A DNA stretch of 64,000 nucleotides from B2-G16 sp964528085 (GCA_964528085.1 CAZGRE010000001.1:1-64000); one strand, 5' to 3'. Positions 45,264-54,402 are shown, counted from the stretch's first letter. The notes: a model not told the origin generated them from the sequence alone. Made by a program: numbers and translations.

Positions 45264-47840
45264 ATGGCGATTGATACGATCCGCCGCACCGTCGACTTCC
45301 TGTTCGGCCAGACGAACGCGCAGCAGCTGAAGCGGCTCGAACGCGAGCTCCAAGAGATCAACGCGCTCGAGAAGGGAATAAGCTCGCTGAGCGATCAGGC
45401 CCTACGGGCGAAGACGGATGAGTTCAAGCTCAGGCTGAAGCGCGGCGAATCGAAGCTCGATATCCGGCCCGAAGCGTACGCCGTCGTCCGCGAGGTCGCG
45501 AAGAGGACGGTCGGGATGCGGCCGTTCGATGTGCAGATCCTCGGTGCCCTCGCCCTCGACAACCGCCGGATCGCGGAGATGCAGACCGGTGAGGGTAAGA
45601 CCCTCGTCGCCACCCTACCGGCCTATCTGAACGCCCTCGTCGGGAAGGTACACGTCGTCACGGTCAACGACTACCTCGCCCGCCGCGACCGGGAGTGGAT
45701 GGGGCCGATATACGAGTTCCTCGGGCTCTCCGTCGGCCTCCTCCAGGAGGACACCCCCCCGGACGAGCGGAAGGAGGCGTATCGGGCGGACATAACCTAC
45801 GGGACGAACAACCAGTTCGGGTTCGACTACCTCCGCGACAACATGGTCCTCTCCGCCGATCAGAAGGTGCAGGGGCCGCTCGACTTCGCCATCATCGACG
45901 AGATCGACAACATCCTGATCGACGAGGCACGGACCCCTCTCATCATCTCCGGCTCGACGGCCGAGTCGATCGACCTCTACCGAAAGTTCGCATCACTCGC
46001 CCGCCGGTTCCGGAAGGACGAGGACTTCGAGATCGACGAGGAGGCACGCCGGCTGACCCTGACCGACGCAGGGATCCACAAGGCGGAAGAGGCGCTGAAC
46101 GTCGACAACCTGTTCACACCCGAGCATCAGGAGACCCTCCACTACCTCGAGAACGCGCTCCGCGCCCTGCACATGTTCCACAAGGAACAGCACTACATCG
46201 TCAAGGACGGACGGGTGATGATCGTCGATGAGTTCACCGGCCGGCTGATGCCGGACCGCCGCTACTCCGACGGCCTCCACCAGGCGCTCGAGGCGAAGGA
46301 GGGCCTGACCGTTCAGCGCGAGTCTCAGACCCTGGCGCAGATCACGCTCCAGCACTACTTCCAGCTGTACAAGGGCCTGTGCGGAATGACCGGAACGGCG
46401 AAGACGGAGGAGGAGGAGTTCAAGGAGATCTACGGGCTCCCGGTCCTCGTCATCCCGACGAACAAGCCGCTCCGCCGCGATGCGAAGCCGGACCTCATCT
46501 TCAGGACCCGCAAGGCGAAGTTCGAGGCGATCGCCGAGGAGGTCGAACGGCTTCACAAGGAGGGGCGGCCGGTCTTGATCGGGACGAACTCGATCGAAAA
46601 ATCGGAGTATCTCTCGAAGCTTCTGAAGAAGCGGGGGCTGTCCCACCACGTCCTGAACGCCAAGTACCACGAGAAGGAGGCGGAGATCGTCGCCCAGGCC
46701 GGCCAGAGGGGAGCGATAACGGTGGCGACGAACATGGCCGGGAGGGGGACTGACATCAAGCTCGGTGAAGGGGTGGCGGAGCTCGGCGGGCTGCACGTCA
46801 TCGGGTGTCAGCGCCACGAGTCGAGAAGGATCGACAACCAGCTGATCGGCCGCGCCGGAAGGCAGGGGGATCCCGGCTCGTCGCAGTTCTACCTCTCGCT
46901 CGAGGACGACCTCCTCCGGATCTTCGGCGGGGATCGGATCGGCCCGCTGATGGACCGATTCGGGATGAAGGAGGGGGAGGCGATCGAGCACAACCTGTTG
47001 ACGAGCGCGATCCGCCGGGCACAGAAGCGGGTCGAGGGGAGGAACTTCGAGATCAGAAAGAGGCTCCTCGAGTTCGACCTCGTCCTCGCCAAGCAGCGTC
47101 AGGCGATCTACTCCCTTCGCGACCGCTTCCTCCTCCCTTCCTCCCCGGAAGAGGAGATCCCGGAGGAGGAGCAAGAGAACCTCGATCAATACCTTCATGA
47201 TCTATTCGAGGAGATCGCCGAGAACCTCGTCAACGCCTACGCAGCGCCTAACGCTCCGCGGGACTCCTGGAACATCAGTGGCCTTGCGCGGGAGCTCTCG
47301 ACGTACGGTCCGATCGCTTCGTCAAGCCTGGAGAGGAAGGATCATGGCGGGCTGATCGAGACCGCGGTCGGTCACCTGAAAGCCGCCCTTGCAGCGCAGA
47401 AGGAACGGATCGGAAAGCCGTTCCCCTTGATCGCCCGCTATGTCATCCTGACCACCCTCGACGAGGCGTGGCGGACGCACCTGTACAACCTCGACGATCT
47501 GAAAGGGGGGATCGGCTGGACCGCCTACGCCGGGACCGACCCGCTCGTCGCGTTCAAGCGGGAATCGTTCGCCATGTTCCAGGAGATGCTCGCCCACACC
47601 GCGGAGAAGATCGTCCGGATCCTCTTAAACCCGAGGCTTACCGTCAAGCCAGCCGGTTCACCGACCAGGCCGCAGCGGAAGATCGACTACCTCCACCTCC
47701 AGGGGGAGAGGCCGGGACCGACCCCGGAGAGGCCGAGGCCCCGTCGCCCGGTCAAGGTCGGGAAGAAGCCAGGTCGGAACGACCCCTGCCCGTGCGGATC
47801 GGGGAAGAAGTACAAGAACTGCTGCGGTCGGAATCAATAG
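45264..47840 (+). CDS. secA: Preprotein translocase ATPase SecA
   Basis: 858 residues. NBD1 has MQTGEGKTLVA and DEIDNILIDEARTPLIISG, the preprotein cross-linking domain follows, NBD2 has GTNSIEKSEYLS and TNMAGRGTDIKLG, and the C-terminal zinc tail DPCPCGSGKKYKNCCG binds SecB/ribosome. It drives post-translational export through SecYEG. Short leader, and the 3' end overlaps the convergent transporter ATPase gene by 7 bp. Confidence 0.97.
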   Translation: MAIDTIRRTVDFLFGQTNAQQLKRLERELQEINALEKGISSLSDQALRAKTDEFKLRLKRGESKLDIRPEAYAVVREVAKRTVGMRPFDVQILGALALDNRRIAEMQTGEGKTLVATLPAYLNALVGKVHVVTVNDYLARRDREWMGPIYEFLGLSVGLLQEDTPPDERKEAYRADITYGTNNQFGFDYLRDNMVLSADQKVQGPLDFAIIDEIDNILIDEARTPLIISGSTAESIDLYRKFASLARRFRKDEDFEIDEEARRLTLTDAGIHKAEEALNVDNLFTPEHQETLHYLENALRALHMFHKEQHYIVKDGRVMIVDEFTGRLMPDRRYSDGLHQALEAKEGLTVQRESQTLAQITLQHYFQLYKGLCGMTGTAKTEEEEFKEIYGLPVLVIPTNKPLRRDAKPDLIFRTRKAKFEAIAEEVERLHKEGRPVLIGTNSIEKSEYLSKLLKKRGLSHHVLNAKYHEKEAEIVAQAGQRGAITVATNMAGRGTDIKLGEGVAELGGLHVIGCQRHESRRIDNQLIGRAGRQGDPGSSQFYLSLEDDLLRIFGGDRIGPLMDRFGMKEGEAIEHNLLTSAIRRAQKRVEGRNFEIRKRLLEFDLVLAKQRQAIYSLRDRFLLPSSPEEEIPEEEQENLDQYLHDLFEEIAENLVNAYAAPNAPRDSWNISGLARELSTYGPIASSSLERKDHGGLIETAVGHLKAALAAQKERIGKPFPLIARYVILTTLDEAWRTHLYNLDDLKGGIGWTAYAGTDPLVAFKRESFAMFQEMLAHTAEKIVRILLNPRLTVKPAGSPTRPQRKIDYLHLQGERPGPTPERPRPRRPVKVGKKPGRNDPCPCGSGKKYKNCCGRNQ

Positions 47841-48622
47841 CCGACCCCGAGGAGGAGCTCATCGTCGACGATGTGCCTCCGGGAGAAGAGATCGACGAGG
47901 TCGCTCACCGTCGCAGATCTCTTCTCCTCGCCGGCGAGCGAGTAGACGATCCTCCCCTTGTGCATCATGACGAGCCGGTCCCCCCAGGCGATCGCCTGCT
48001 CCATGTTGTGGGTGACCATGATCGTCGTCAGAGAGGCCTCCGCCACGAGCTCACCGGTCATCTTCGTTATCGCCGCCGCATTCGCCGGATCGAGGGCCGC
48101 GGTATGCTCATCCAGCAGGAGGAGGTCGGGTAGGGCGAGGGTGACCATTGCCACCGTCAGGGCCTGCCTCTCCCCGCCGGACAGGGTGGATACGGGGTCG
48201 TTAAGCCTCCCCTCGAGCCCCATCCCGAGCCTCTCCATCAGCCTGCGCATCTCCCTCAGGCGGCCGGTCGTTATCGCCCGCCTGAGCCGGCGGCCCGAGC
48301 GCTTCATCGCGATGGCGAGGTTCTCCGCGACCGTCATCGATGGGACCGTACCGGCGACCGGATCCTGAACGATCCGACCGATCCAGCGAGCACGCCGGTA
48401 CGCCGGAACCCCGGTCACATCGCGATCACCGAGGAGGATCCTCCCCGACGTCGGGGGGAAGCTCCCCGCGATCAGGTTGAGGAGCGTGCTCTTCCCGGCG
48501 CCGTTCGACCCGATCACGGTGAGGAAGTCACCCCGCTTGAGGTGAAGGTCGATCTCGCGGAGGGCGTGGACCCGTTCGCCCCCCGTCCCGAACGTCTTCG
48601 ATACCCCTAAGAGCCTCAACAT
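47834..48622 (-). CDS. ABC transporter ATP-binding protein, TrpZ-type
   Basis: 262 residues. Walker A GSNGAGKSTLLNLIAG, signature LSGGERQALTVAM, and Walker B followed by LLLLDEHTAALDP. The DEHTAALDP version (His in place of the usual Pro) is typical of the COG1101 ATPases that partner COG4120 permeases and COG2984 binding proteins, which are the TrpXYZ-type transporters. ATG at 48622 overlaps the permease stop by 7 bp; a longer frame into the permease is a shadow. Last gene of the attenuator-controlled operon. Confidence 0.9.
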   Translation of the reverse strand: MLRLLGVSKTFGTGGERVHALREIDLHLKRGDFLTVIGSNGAGKSTLLNLIAGSFPPTSGRILLGDRDVTGVPAYRRARWIGRIVQDPVAGTVPSMTVAENLAIAMKRSGRRLRRAITTGRLREMRRLMERLGMGLEGRLNDPVSTLSGGERQALTVAMVTLALPDLLLLDEHTAALDPANAAAITKMTGELVAEASLTTIMVTHNMEQAIAWGDRLVMMHKGRIVYSLAGEEKRSATVSDLVDLFSRRHIVDDELLLGVGY

Positions 48623-49515
48623 GCGCGCACCCTCCTCTGCCTGCGATCGCGCAGGTAGGGGGCGACGAGGGCGAGGATCACGATCAGCGAGGTGATTAGC
48701 TTGAGATCGCTCGCCTCGAATCCGACCACGTATCCGTAGCGGAGCGCGAGGACGACGGCGAGGCGGTAGACGATCGACCCGAGGAGGACGCTCGTCGTCA
48801 TCCATCCCACCCTCCGCGAGCGGATCAGGGCCCCGCCGATGATCACCGCAGCGAGCCCGGTGACGATCGTCCCGATCCCCATCCCGACATCGGCGAATCC
48901 GCTGTACTGGGCGACGAGCCCCCCCGACAGGGCGACGAGCCCGTTCGCCAGGGAGAGCCCAACGAGCTTCATCGTAGCGGTGTTCACCCCATGGGCGGTG
49001 ATCATACCCTCGCTCTCACCGGTGGCGCGGAGGGCGAACCCGATCTCCGTCCGGAGGAACGAGTCGAGGACGGCCTTGACCGCGAAGGTGATGAGGGCGA
49101 TGAAGGCGACGACCGCCATCCCGCCGAGCGGCGACCACGCCGCCGCGATCAGCCGCGTCGCCGTCGGGACCCGGAGGAGCGAGATGTTCGGCCGCCCCAT
49201 GATCCTCAGGTTGATCGAGTAGAGCATGATCATCGTCAACACCCCGGCAAGGAGGTCCTTGATCCCAAGCTTCGTGTTCAGGATTCCGGTCACCATCCCG
49301 GCGAACATCCCGGCGATGAAGGCAAGCGGCAGGACGGTGAACGGGTCGATACCGAACCGTTTCAACAGGATCGAAGCGATGGCCGCTCCGGTGACGAAGC
49401 TTCCGTCGACCGTCAGATCCGGGAAGTCCAGGATCCGATAGGTAAGGAACACACCGAGGGCAGCAATACCGTAGGCCAGGCCCTGTTCGAGTGCATGAAA
49501 TAGGAGAGCAGCCAT
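48616..49515 (-). CDS. ABC transporter permease, TrpY-type
   Basis: 299 residues, eight to nine predicted membrane helices. The N-terminal ALGVFLTYRILDFPDLTVDGSF is characteristic of the COG4120 branched-chain-like permeases found with PF04392 binding proteins, and IGFALRATGESEGMITAHGVN matches the BPD_transp_2 core. It forms the channel for the operon's binding protein and ATPase. ATG 12 bp after the binding-protein stop, preceded by GGAAGGGGAAG. Confidence 0.9.
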   Translation of the reverse strand: MAALLFHALEQGLAYGIAALGVFLTYRILDFPDLTVDGSFVTGAAIASILLKRFGIDPFTVLPLAFIAGMFAGMVTGILNTKLGIKDLLAGVLTMIMLYSINLRIMGRPNISLLRVPTATRLIAAAWSPLGGMAVVAFIALITFAVKAVLDSFLRTEIGFALRATGESEGMITAHGVNTATMKLVGLSLANGLVALSGGLVAQYSGFADVGMGIGTIVTGLAAVIIGGALIRSRRVGWMTTSVLLGSIVYRLAVVLALRYGYVVGFEASDLKLITSLIVILALVAPYLRDRRQRRVRAC

Positions 49516-49527
49516 CGCTTCCCCTTC

Positions 49528-50526
49528 CTAGTCCTTCCTCTCCCAGATCACACCGCCGTAGAGGATCGCCGATGCCTGATCGATCACGCTTTGCGGGAAG
49601 CGGAGACCGATCCGGGCCGCTTCGTCGAGGTTCAGCTCGACCTCGGCGGTCGACTGATACGTCACCGGGATCTCGTCCGGGCTGGTCCCGGAGAGGACCT
49701 TAAGGACGATCTCCCCCACCGTCAGTCCGTGCTCGTAATAGTCGAACCCGGCGACGAGGGTCGCGTTCGGAAGGCTCGTCGGATCGGCCATCAGGAACGG
49801 GACACCCGCCTCCTGCGACGCCGCGAGGACGGAGTCGATCGCGGAGACGACGGTGTTGTCGGTCGTCACGTAGAACGCATCGACCCTCCCCACCAGCGAC
49901 TGGGCCGCGATCGGGACGTTAGCCGTCGAATCCGCCGTCGCCGTGACGATCTGAAGGCCAAGATCCGGGGCCGCCGCCTTCGCCATGTCCGTCAGGATCG
50001 CTGAGTTCGCCTCACCCGGGTTGTAGACGATCCCGATCTTGGCGATATCAGGTGCCAGATCCTTCAGGAGCCGGAGATGGGCCGCCACCGGGATCATGTC
50101 GGAGACGCCGGTGACGTTCCCGTTCCCCGACGGATCGGTCGCGCTCGGAACGAGGTTCGCCCCCACCGGATCGGTCACCGCCCCGTATATCACCGGGACG
50201 GAGCTACCGCGGAAGGCCTCGACCACCGCCTGCGCCGACGGCGTGGCGATCGCCACAACGAGGTCGACCCCTTGGGAGCGGAAGTTCTGAGCGATCGAAA
50301 CCGCATTCCCCATATCCCCTTGCGCGCTTGCAAGGAGATACTCGACGTCGACCCCTTCCACGTAACCGGCAGCCGTAAGGGCGTCGATCACCCCTTTCTC
50401 CACCGCATCGAGCGCCGGATGCTCCACGATCTTGGTGATCCCGATCCGAATCGGGGACGACACCCCCAAAAGCGCGATACTCACGATGATCAGCCCGATC
50501 ACTAACCCTATTACCGTTCGCTTCAC
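49528..50526 (-). CDS. ABC transporter substrate-binding protein, TrpX-type (PF04392)
   Basis: 332 residues. A hydrophobic signal segment at 4-22 is followed by RIGITKIVEHPALDAVEKGVIDALTAAGY, SIAQNFRSQGVDLVVAIATPSAQAVVEA and VPVIYGAVTDPVGANLVPS, the pattern of COG2984 binding proteins. In Firmicutes the same transporter is often under tryptophan T-box control (TrpXYZ). Here the upstream leader carries a Phe/Tyr/Trp-rich peptide ORF and terminator, which supports aromatic amino acid uptake, most likely tryptophan. No lipobox Cys is seen, so it may be soluble or anchored by its helix. AAGGAGG precedes the ATG. Confidence 0.88.
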   Translation of the reverse strand: MKRTVIGLVIGLIIVSIALLGVSSPIRIGITKIVEHPALDAVEKGVIDALTAAGYVEGVDVEYLLASAQGDMGNAVSIAQNFRSQGVDLVVAIATPSAQAVVEAFRGSSVPVIYGAVTDPVGANLVPSATDPSGNGNVTGVSDMIPVAAHLRLLKDLAPDIAKIGIVYNPGEANSAILTDMAKAAAPDLGLQIVTATADSTANVPIAAQSLVGRVDAFYVTTDNTVVSAIDSVLAASQEAGVPFLMADPTSLPNATLVAGFDYYEHGLTVGEIVLKVLSGTSPDEIPVTYQSTAEVELNLDEAARIGLRFPQSVIDQASAILYGGVIWERKD

Positions 50527-50676
50527 TTTTATCCCTCCTTGCTTATCCTTGTAAACGGCCCGTATTGGGCCGAACCCGGACGATCCGATCGATCGTCCGC
50601 CTCGCCCGCCCGCTCGGTGATCGTCATATACCGCCAGCGGGCGGGCTCTCCTTTCCTGCTCCTCTCACCCCCTTTC
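50527..50676 (-). promoter_or_regulatory. Post-attenuator leader with three further stems
   Basis: Between the terminator and the binding-protein ATG, the minus-strand RNA can form a long 11-bp GC stem (50604-50614 with 50636-50646), a 7-bp stem in 50578-50598 and a 6-bp stem near 50556-50572. None is followed by a U-tract. They may stabilise the operon mRNA or add a second control layer; no known class is recognised. Confidence 0.45.
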
Positions 50677-50708
50677 AAAGCAAAAGGACCGCGGAATTCC
50701 GCAGTCCT
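50677..50708 (-). terminator. Attenuator terminator of the TrpXYZ-type operon
   Basis: On the minus strand, AGGACTGCGG and CCGCGGTCCT pair around an AATT loop (50685-50708), ten pairs with one U-G, followed directly by TTTGCTTT (50677-50684). It lies about 160 bp upstream of the first structural gene and inside its leader, so it acts before the operon and not after it. Confidence 0.75.
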
Positions 50709-50712
50709 CTCC

Positions 50713-50767
50713 CCTGATCCTCCCGCAACCTTCGCGCTATTTAGCAGCCCGTCGCGGAGGGATCAGG
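50713..50767 (-). promoter_or_regulatory. Antiterminator helix of the attenuator
   Basis: In minus-strand RNA, 50756-50767 (overlapping the leader peptide stop codon) can pair with 50713-50723: eight pairs CCTGATCC/GGATCAGG, one bulged C, then TCC/GGA. In addition, TTCCGC in the last leader codons can pair with GCGGAA of the terminator's 5' arm. Forming these helices would prevent the terminator. A ribosome that reaches the leader stop codon would mask the first strand, whereas one stalled at the Trp codons would leave it free. Confidence 0.6.
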
Positions 50768-50843
50768 CGGAAAACCAAAACCAATAGAAGCCGAAACCGC
50801 CGGAACTCTCTCTCATGCTCCTTGGGCTTCGCGCTTCGTTCAT
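50763..50843 (-). CDS. Aromatic-rich leader peptide of the TrpXYZ-type operon
   Basis: A 26-codon ORF from ATG 50843, or 17 codons from an internal ATG (50816). The shorter form reads MRESSGGFGFYWFWFSA: three Phe/Tyr-type codons then UGG UUU UGG UUU just before the stop. Seven of eight consecutive residues near the end are aromatic, which is characteristic of attenuation leader peptides. For the long form the predicted transcription start is about two bases before the ATG, so it would be leaderless; the internal ATG has AAGGAG but only one base away, which is too close. Downstream RNA forms the terminator and antiterminator. Confidence 0.75.
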   Translation of the reverse strand: MNEARSPRSMRESSGGFGFYWFWFSA

Positions 50844-50851
50844 TTGACCCC

Positions 50852-50880
50852 ACTATATGGATCCTCCCGCCCCTTGTCAA
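50852..50880 (-). promoter_or_regulatory. Promoter of the TrpXYZ-type operon
   Basis: Minus strand perfect TTGACA (50875-50880), a 17-base spacer and TATAGT (50852-50857), the closest match to the sigma-70 consensus in the window. A strong constitutive promoter fits control by attenuation. Transcription is expected from about 50845. Confidence 0.75.
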
Positions 50881-50895
50881 GGGGCAGCCCGCGGA

Positions 50896-50924
50896 TTGAC
50901 ACAGGGAGGGATCCGGTCTATTAT
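50896..50924 (+). promoter_or_regulatory. hrcA-grpE-dnaK-dnaJ promoter
   Basis: Perfect TTGACA (50896-50901), a 17-base spacer and TATTAT (50919-50924). It is divergent from the TrpXYZ-type promoter, with 15 bp between the two -35 boxes. Confidence 0.75.
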
Positions 50925-50950
50925 TAGCAGACGGACATACTCAGTGCTAA
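50924..50950 (+). promoter_or_regulatory. CIRCE operator
   Basis: TTAGCAGAC, nine bases, CAGTGCTAA. This matches the CIRCE consensus (TTAGCACTC-N9-GAGTGCTAA) at 15 of 18 arm positions with the exact 9-base spacing. It begins at the last base of the -10 box and ends 11 bp before the hrcA ATG, so HrcA binding would block transcription of its own heat-shock operon. Confidence 0.85.
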
Positions 50951-50961
50951 TTGGTGGTGTT

Positions 50962-52011
50962 ATGGAGGAGAAGGTTCTTCCGGATAGGCAGAGGCTGATT
51001 CTAAAGGAGATCGTCGATCGCTACATCCGGCTCCGTGAGCCGGTTTCGTCGCGGATGATCCTAGAGGACTACGGCCTCAAGGTCAGCTCGGCGACGGTCC
51101 GGAACGACATGAACGACCTCGAGGCGAGCGGATACATCGAGAAGCCGTACTCGTCATCGGGCCGGATCCCGACGAAGAAGGGGTATCGCTTCTTCGTCGA
51201 CTGGCTCCTCGACCTCTCCGACCTGACGAAGGAGGAGCGTCTCGAGATCGTCGAGTCGTACGAGACGCGCTGCCTCGATGTGAGCGAGACGATCCACCGG
51301 ACGGCCTTCCTCCTGGAGAACCTGACCGGTTACGCGGCGTTCGTCATCCCTCCCCGGCTGGAGGAGACGCGGCTCGAGCGGGTCGTCCTCCTGAAGATGG
51401 CGGATAGGCTCGCGTTCCTCGTCATCGTGTCGGACATCGGAGTCGTCGAGCACGGGCTCGTCCCGCTCGAGGACGAGCTCTCCGAGGAGGAGATCCGCAG
51501 GACGATGGAGACGATCAACCGGAGCCTCCGCGGTGCGAACCTCGAGGACGTCCGGGCGATGGCGACGAGCGAGGGGCCGGAGGGATGGTATGAGCGCCCG
51601 GTCAGGCAGGCGTTCCTCGTCCTCGGCCATCTCCTCGAACAGAGGAAGGAGCGGCGGGTGTACATCGAAGGCCTACTCAATCTGGCGAGCGAGCTGCAGG
51701 AGATGATCCCCGATGAGGCGATGGAGCGGTTCACACAGCTCGGCCGGGCCGTGCGGGATCAGGCTGCGTTCGCAGAAGCTGTCTACGCTGGGCGGGAGGG
51801 CCGGGAGGGGATCGTCGTCAACATAGGAGACTTCCCGCTGAACGGGCTCGAGGAGTTCAGCGTCGTGAGCTGCGACTACCGGCCGCACACCGGGGTCCTC
51901 GGAGTGATCGCACCGCTCTGGATGGACTACAGCCGGGCGATGTCAGCGGCGAGCTACATCGCGAATCGCCTGGAGACGCTCCTTCTAAGATCACGCGTAC
52001 GGGACGGATAA
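50962..52011 (+). CDS. hrcA: Heat-inducible transcription repressor HrcA
   Basis: 349 residues. N-terminal winged helix (RQRLILKEIVDRYIRLREPVSSRMI ... SSATVRNDMNDLEASGYIEKPYSSSGRIPTKKGYRFFVD is the family signature in pieces) and a C-terminal GAF-like domain (GGLEEFSVVSCDYRPHTGVLGVIAPLWMDYSRAMS region). It represses the dnaK operon through CIRCE and depends on GroEL in other bacteria. ATG at 50962 is chosen because CIRCE and the promoter lie upstream of it; a longer frame to 50857 would put the operator inside the gene. Confidence 0.95.
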   Translation: MEEKVLPDRQRLILKEIVDRYIRLREPVSSRMILEDYGLKVSSATVRNDMNDLEASGYIEKPYSSSGRIPTKKGYRFFVDWLLDLSDLTKEERLEIVESYETRCLDVSETIHRTAFLLENLTGYAAFVIPPRLEETRLERVVLLKMADRLAFLVIVSDIGVVEHGLVPLEDELSEEEIRRTMETINRSLRGANLEDVRAMATSEGPEGWYERPVRQAFLVLGHLLEQRKERRVYIEGLLNLASELQEMIPDEAMERFTQLGRAVRDQAAFAEAVYAGREGREGIVVNIGDFPLNGLEEFSVVSCDYRPHTGVLGVIAPLWMDYSRAMSAASYIANRLETLLLRSRVRDG

Positions 52012-52020
52012 GGGGTGGCT

Positions 52021-52545
52021 ATGAACGAGAAAGATAAGCTCAATCAGACAAAAGCCGAAGAGGCCAAGACCAAAGAGGTGAATGAGAAGGACGAGAAGAT
52101 TCGGGATCTGGTCGACCGGCTGAAACGGCTGCAGGCCGAGTTCGAGAACTACAAGCGGAGGAGTACCCGTGAGATCGAATCGCTCGCTGAGCGTATCGCC
52201 GACCGAGCGATCCTCGATTTCCTCCCGCTCTACGACAACCTGCAGCGGGCGTTCGCAAATTACGCCTCCGACAAGAACGTGGAAGGGTTCATAGCGGGGA
52301 TGGAGCGGATCTTCGCCCAGTTCACCCAGATCCTCGAACAGAAAGGGGTGACGAAGATCGAGGCGGTGGGGAAGAAGTTCGATCCCGCCCTCCACGAGGC
52401 CCTTCTGAGCGTGGAGAGCGAAGAGGAAAAGGATATGATTATCGAGGAATTTTCACCTGGATATATAAGAGACGGCCGGGTCCTCTGTCCGAGCAAGGTG
52501 ACGGTGAGCAAGGGACCGGCCGAAGCTAAGGAGGGAGAAGGATGA
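52021..52545 (+). CDS. grpE: Nucleotide exchange factor GrpE
   Basis: 174 residues. A long N-terminal coiled coil ([22 protein letters not shown]) is followed by the beta domain with [13 protein letters not shown] and [18 protein letters not shown]. It releases ADP from DnaK. ATG at 52021 with GGGGTGG just upstream; the in-frame GTG two codons earlier is less likely. The stop overlaps the dnaK ATG by four bases. Confidence 0.95.
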   Translation: MNEKDKLNQTKAEEAKTKEVNEKDEKIRDLVDRLKRLQAEFENYKRRSTREIESLAERIADRAILDFLPLYDNLQRAFANYASDKNVEGFIAGMERIFAQFTQILEQKGVTKIEAVGKKFDPALHEALLSVESEEEKDMIIEEFSPGYIRDGRVLCPSKVTVSKGPAEAKEGEG

Positions 52546-54386
52546 AAGAGAAGATCATTGGAATCGATCTCGGTACGACGAACTCCTGCGTAGCCATCCT
52601 GGAAGGGGGATCCCCCGAGGTGATAACGAACGCCGAGGGTGAGCGCGTCACCCCGTCGGTCGTCGCGTTCACCGAGGATGGGGAGCGGCTCGTCGGCCGG
52701 CTCGCCAAGCGGCAGGCGATCACCAACCCGAAGAACACGATCGCATCGATCAAGCGGAAGATGGGGACCGATCACCGGGTCAAGGTGACGGTGAACGGGA
52801 AGACGGAGGAGTACACGCCGGAGCAGATCTCGGCGATGATCCTCCAGAAGCTGAAGCGCGACGCCGAAGCCCACCTCGGCGGGAAGATAAAGAAGGCCGT
52901 GATTACGGTCCCGGCGTACTTCAACGACTCACAGCGCACCGCAACGAAGGACGCGGGAAGGATCGCCGGGCTTGAAGTGATGCGGATCATCAACGAGCCG
53001 ACGGCGGCGGCTCTGGCGTACGGCCTCGACAAGGCACACGATCAGACGATCCTCGTCTACGACCTCGGCGGCGGGACGTTCGACGTCTCGATCCTCGAGA
53101 TCGGGGACGGCGTATTCGACGTCCTGGCGACCGACGGGGACACCCACCTCGGCGGGGACGACTTCGACCAGCGGATCATGGACTGGCTCGTCGAGGAGTT
53201 TCGCAAGGACACCGGGATCGACCTGACGAACGACCCGTCAGCGATGCAGCGGCTGAAGGACGCGGCCGAGGCGGCGAAGAAGGAGCTCTCCAGCCGGATG
53301 GAGACGACGATCAACCTCCCGTACATCACCGCCGATGCCAGCGGGCCGAAGCACCTGGAGAAGAAGCTCTCCCGCGCGAAGTTCGAGGGGATGATCGACG
53401 ATCTTTTGCAGAAGACGATAAACGTCGTCGAATCGACCCTCCGCGCGGCGAACAAGACGGCTGACGACATCGATCAGGTCGTCCTCGTCGGCGGATCGAC
53501 CCGTATCCCCAAGGTCCAGGAGCTGATCGCGAGCCGGATCCCGGGGAAGATAAACCGCGAGATCAACCCGGACGAGGTCGTCGCCTGCGGTGCCGCGATC
53601 CAAGGTGGTGTCCTCGCCGGGGAGATCGACGAGATCGTCCTCCTCGACGTGACCCCCCTCACCCTGTCGATCGAGACCCTCGGAGGGGTGGCGACCCCGC
53701 TGATCGAGCGGAACACGACGATCCCGACCGAGAAGACGAAGACGTTCACCACCGCTGAGGACAATCAGCCGGCGGTCGAGATCCACGTCGTCCAGGGGGA
53801 GCGGAAGATGGCAGCGGACAACAAGTCGCTCGGGAAGTTCCAGCTGACCGGGATCCCACCGGCGCCGCGCGGGGTCCCGCAGATCGATGTGACGTTCAAC
53901 ATCGACGCCGACGGGATCCTCCACGTCACGGCCAAAGACAAGGCGACGGGGAAGAGCTCGTCGATCACGATAAAGGACTCCTCCCGCCTCGACGAGGCCG
54001 AGATCGAGCGGATGCGGAAGGAGGCCGAGGCGCACGCCGAGGAGGATCGGAAGAAGGCCGAGCTCGCCGAGGTCCGGAACCAAGCGGACCAGTTGATCTA
54101 CTCGGTGGAGAAGGCCCTCACCGACCTCGGAGAGAAGGTCGATCCGTCAAAGCGGGCGGAGATCGAGGATCAAATCCGGTCGCTCCGGGAGAAGCTCGAT
54201 CAGAACGCGGACGCCGCCGATCTTCGCCGCGGGATCGAAGGGTTGACGAAGGCGTCACAGGAGATCACTACCACGGTCTATAAGGAGGCGGCCGGGACCG
54301 CTGGAACCGGCGAAGGAGGGGCGTCGAGGGAGGACGAGGGAGACGACGGCGAATACATCGACGCCGAATACGAGGACGAAAAGTAG
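52542..54386 (+). CDS. dnaK: Chaperone DnaK (Hsp70)
   Basis: 614 residues. Phosphate motif [53 protein letters not shown], substrate domain with [16 protein letters not shown], and an acidic lid tail ending [14 protein letters not shown]. Central ATP-dependent folding chaperone working with DnaJ and GrpE. GGAGGGAGAAGG ribosome site lies inside the grpE end. Confidence 0.98.
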   Translation: MKEKIIGIDLGTTNSCVAILEGGSPEVITNAEGERVTPSVVAFTEDGERLVGRLAKRQAITNPKNTIASIKRKMGTDHRVKVTVNGKTEEYTPEQISAMILQKLKRDAEAHLGGKIKKAVITVPAYFNDSQRTATKDAGRIAGLEVMRIINEPTAAALAYGLDKAHDQTILVYDLGGGTFDVSILEIGDGVFDVLATDGDTHLGGDDFDQRIMDWLVEEFRKDTGIDLTNDPSAMQRLKDAAEAAKKELSSRMETTINLPYITADASGPKHLEKKLSRAKFEGMIDDLLQKTINVVESTLRAANKTADDIDQVVLVGGSTRIPKVQELIASRIPGKINREINPDEVVACGAAIQGGVLAGEIDEIVLLDVTPLTLSIETLGGVATPLIERNTTIPTEKTKTFTTAEDNQPAVEIHVVQGERKMAADNKSLGKFQLTGIPPAPRGVPQIDVTFNIDADGILHVTAKDKATGKSSSITIKDSSRLDEAEIERMRKEAEAHAEEDRKKAELAEVRNQADQLIYSVEKALTDLGEKVDPSKRAEIEDQIRSLREKLDQNADAADLRRGIEGLTKASQEITTTVYKEAAGTAGTGEGGASREDEGDDGEYIDAEYEDEK

Positions 54387-54402
54387 GGTCTAAGGAGACG
54401 GC

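Noticed and set aside
50677..50845. T-box riboswitch upstream of the TrpXYZ-type operon
   Set aside because: T-box leaders are expected for this transporter in Firmicutes, but the conserved AGGGTGG-ACCGCG antiterminator sequence and the stem I signature are not found. The aromatic leader ORF explains the terminator better.
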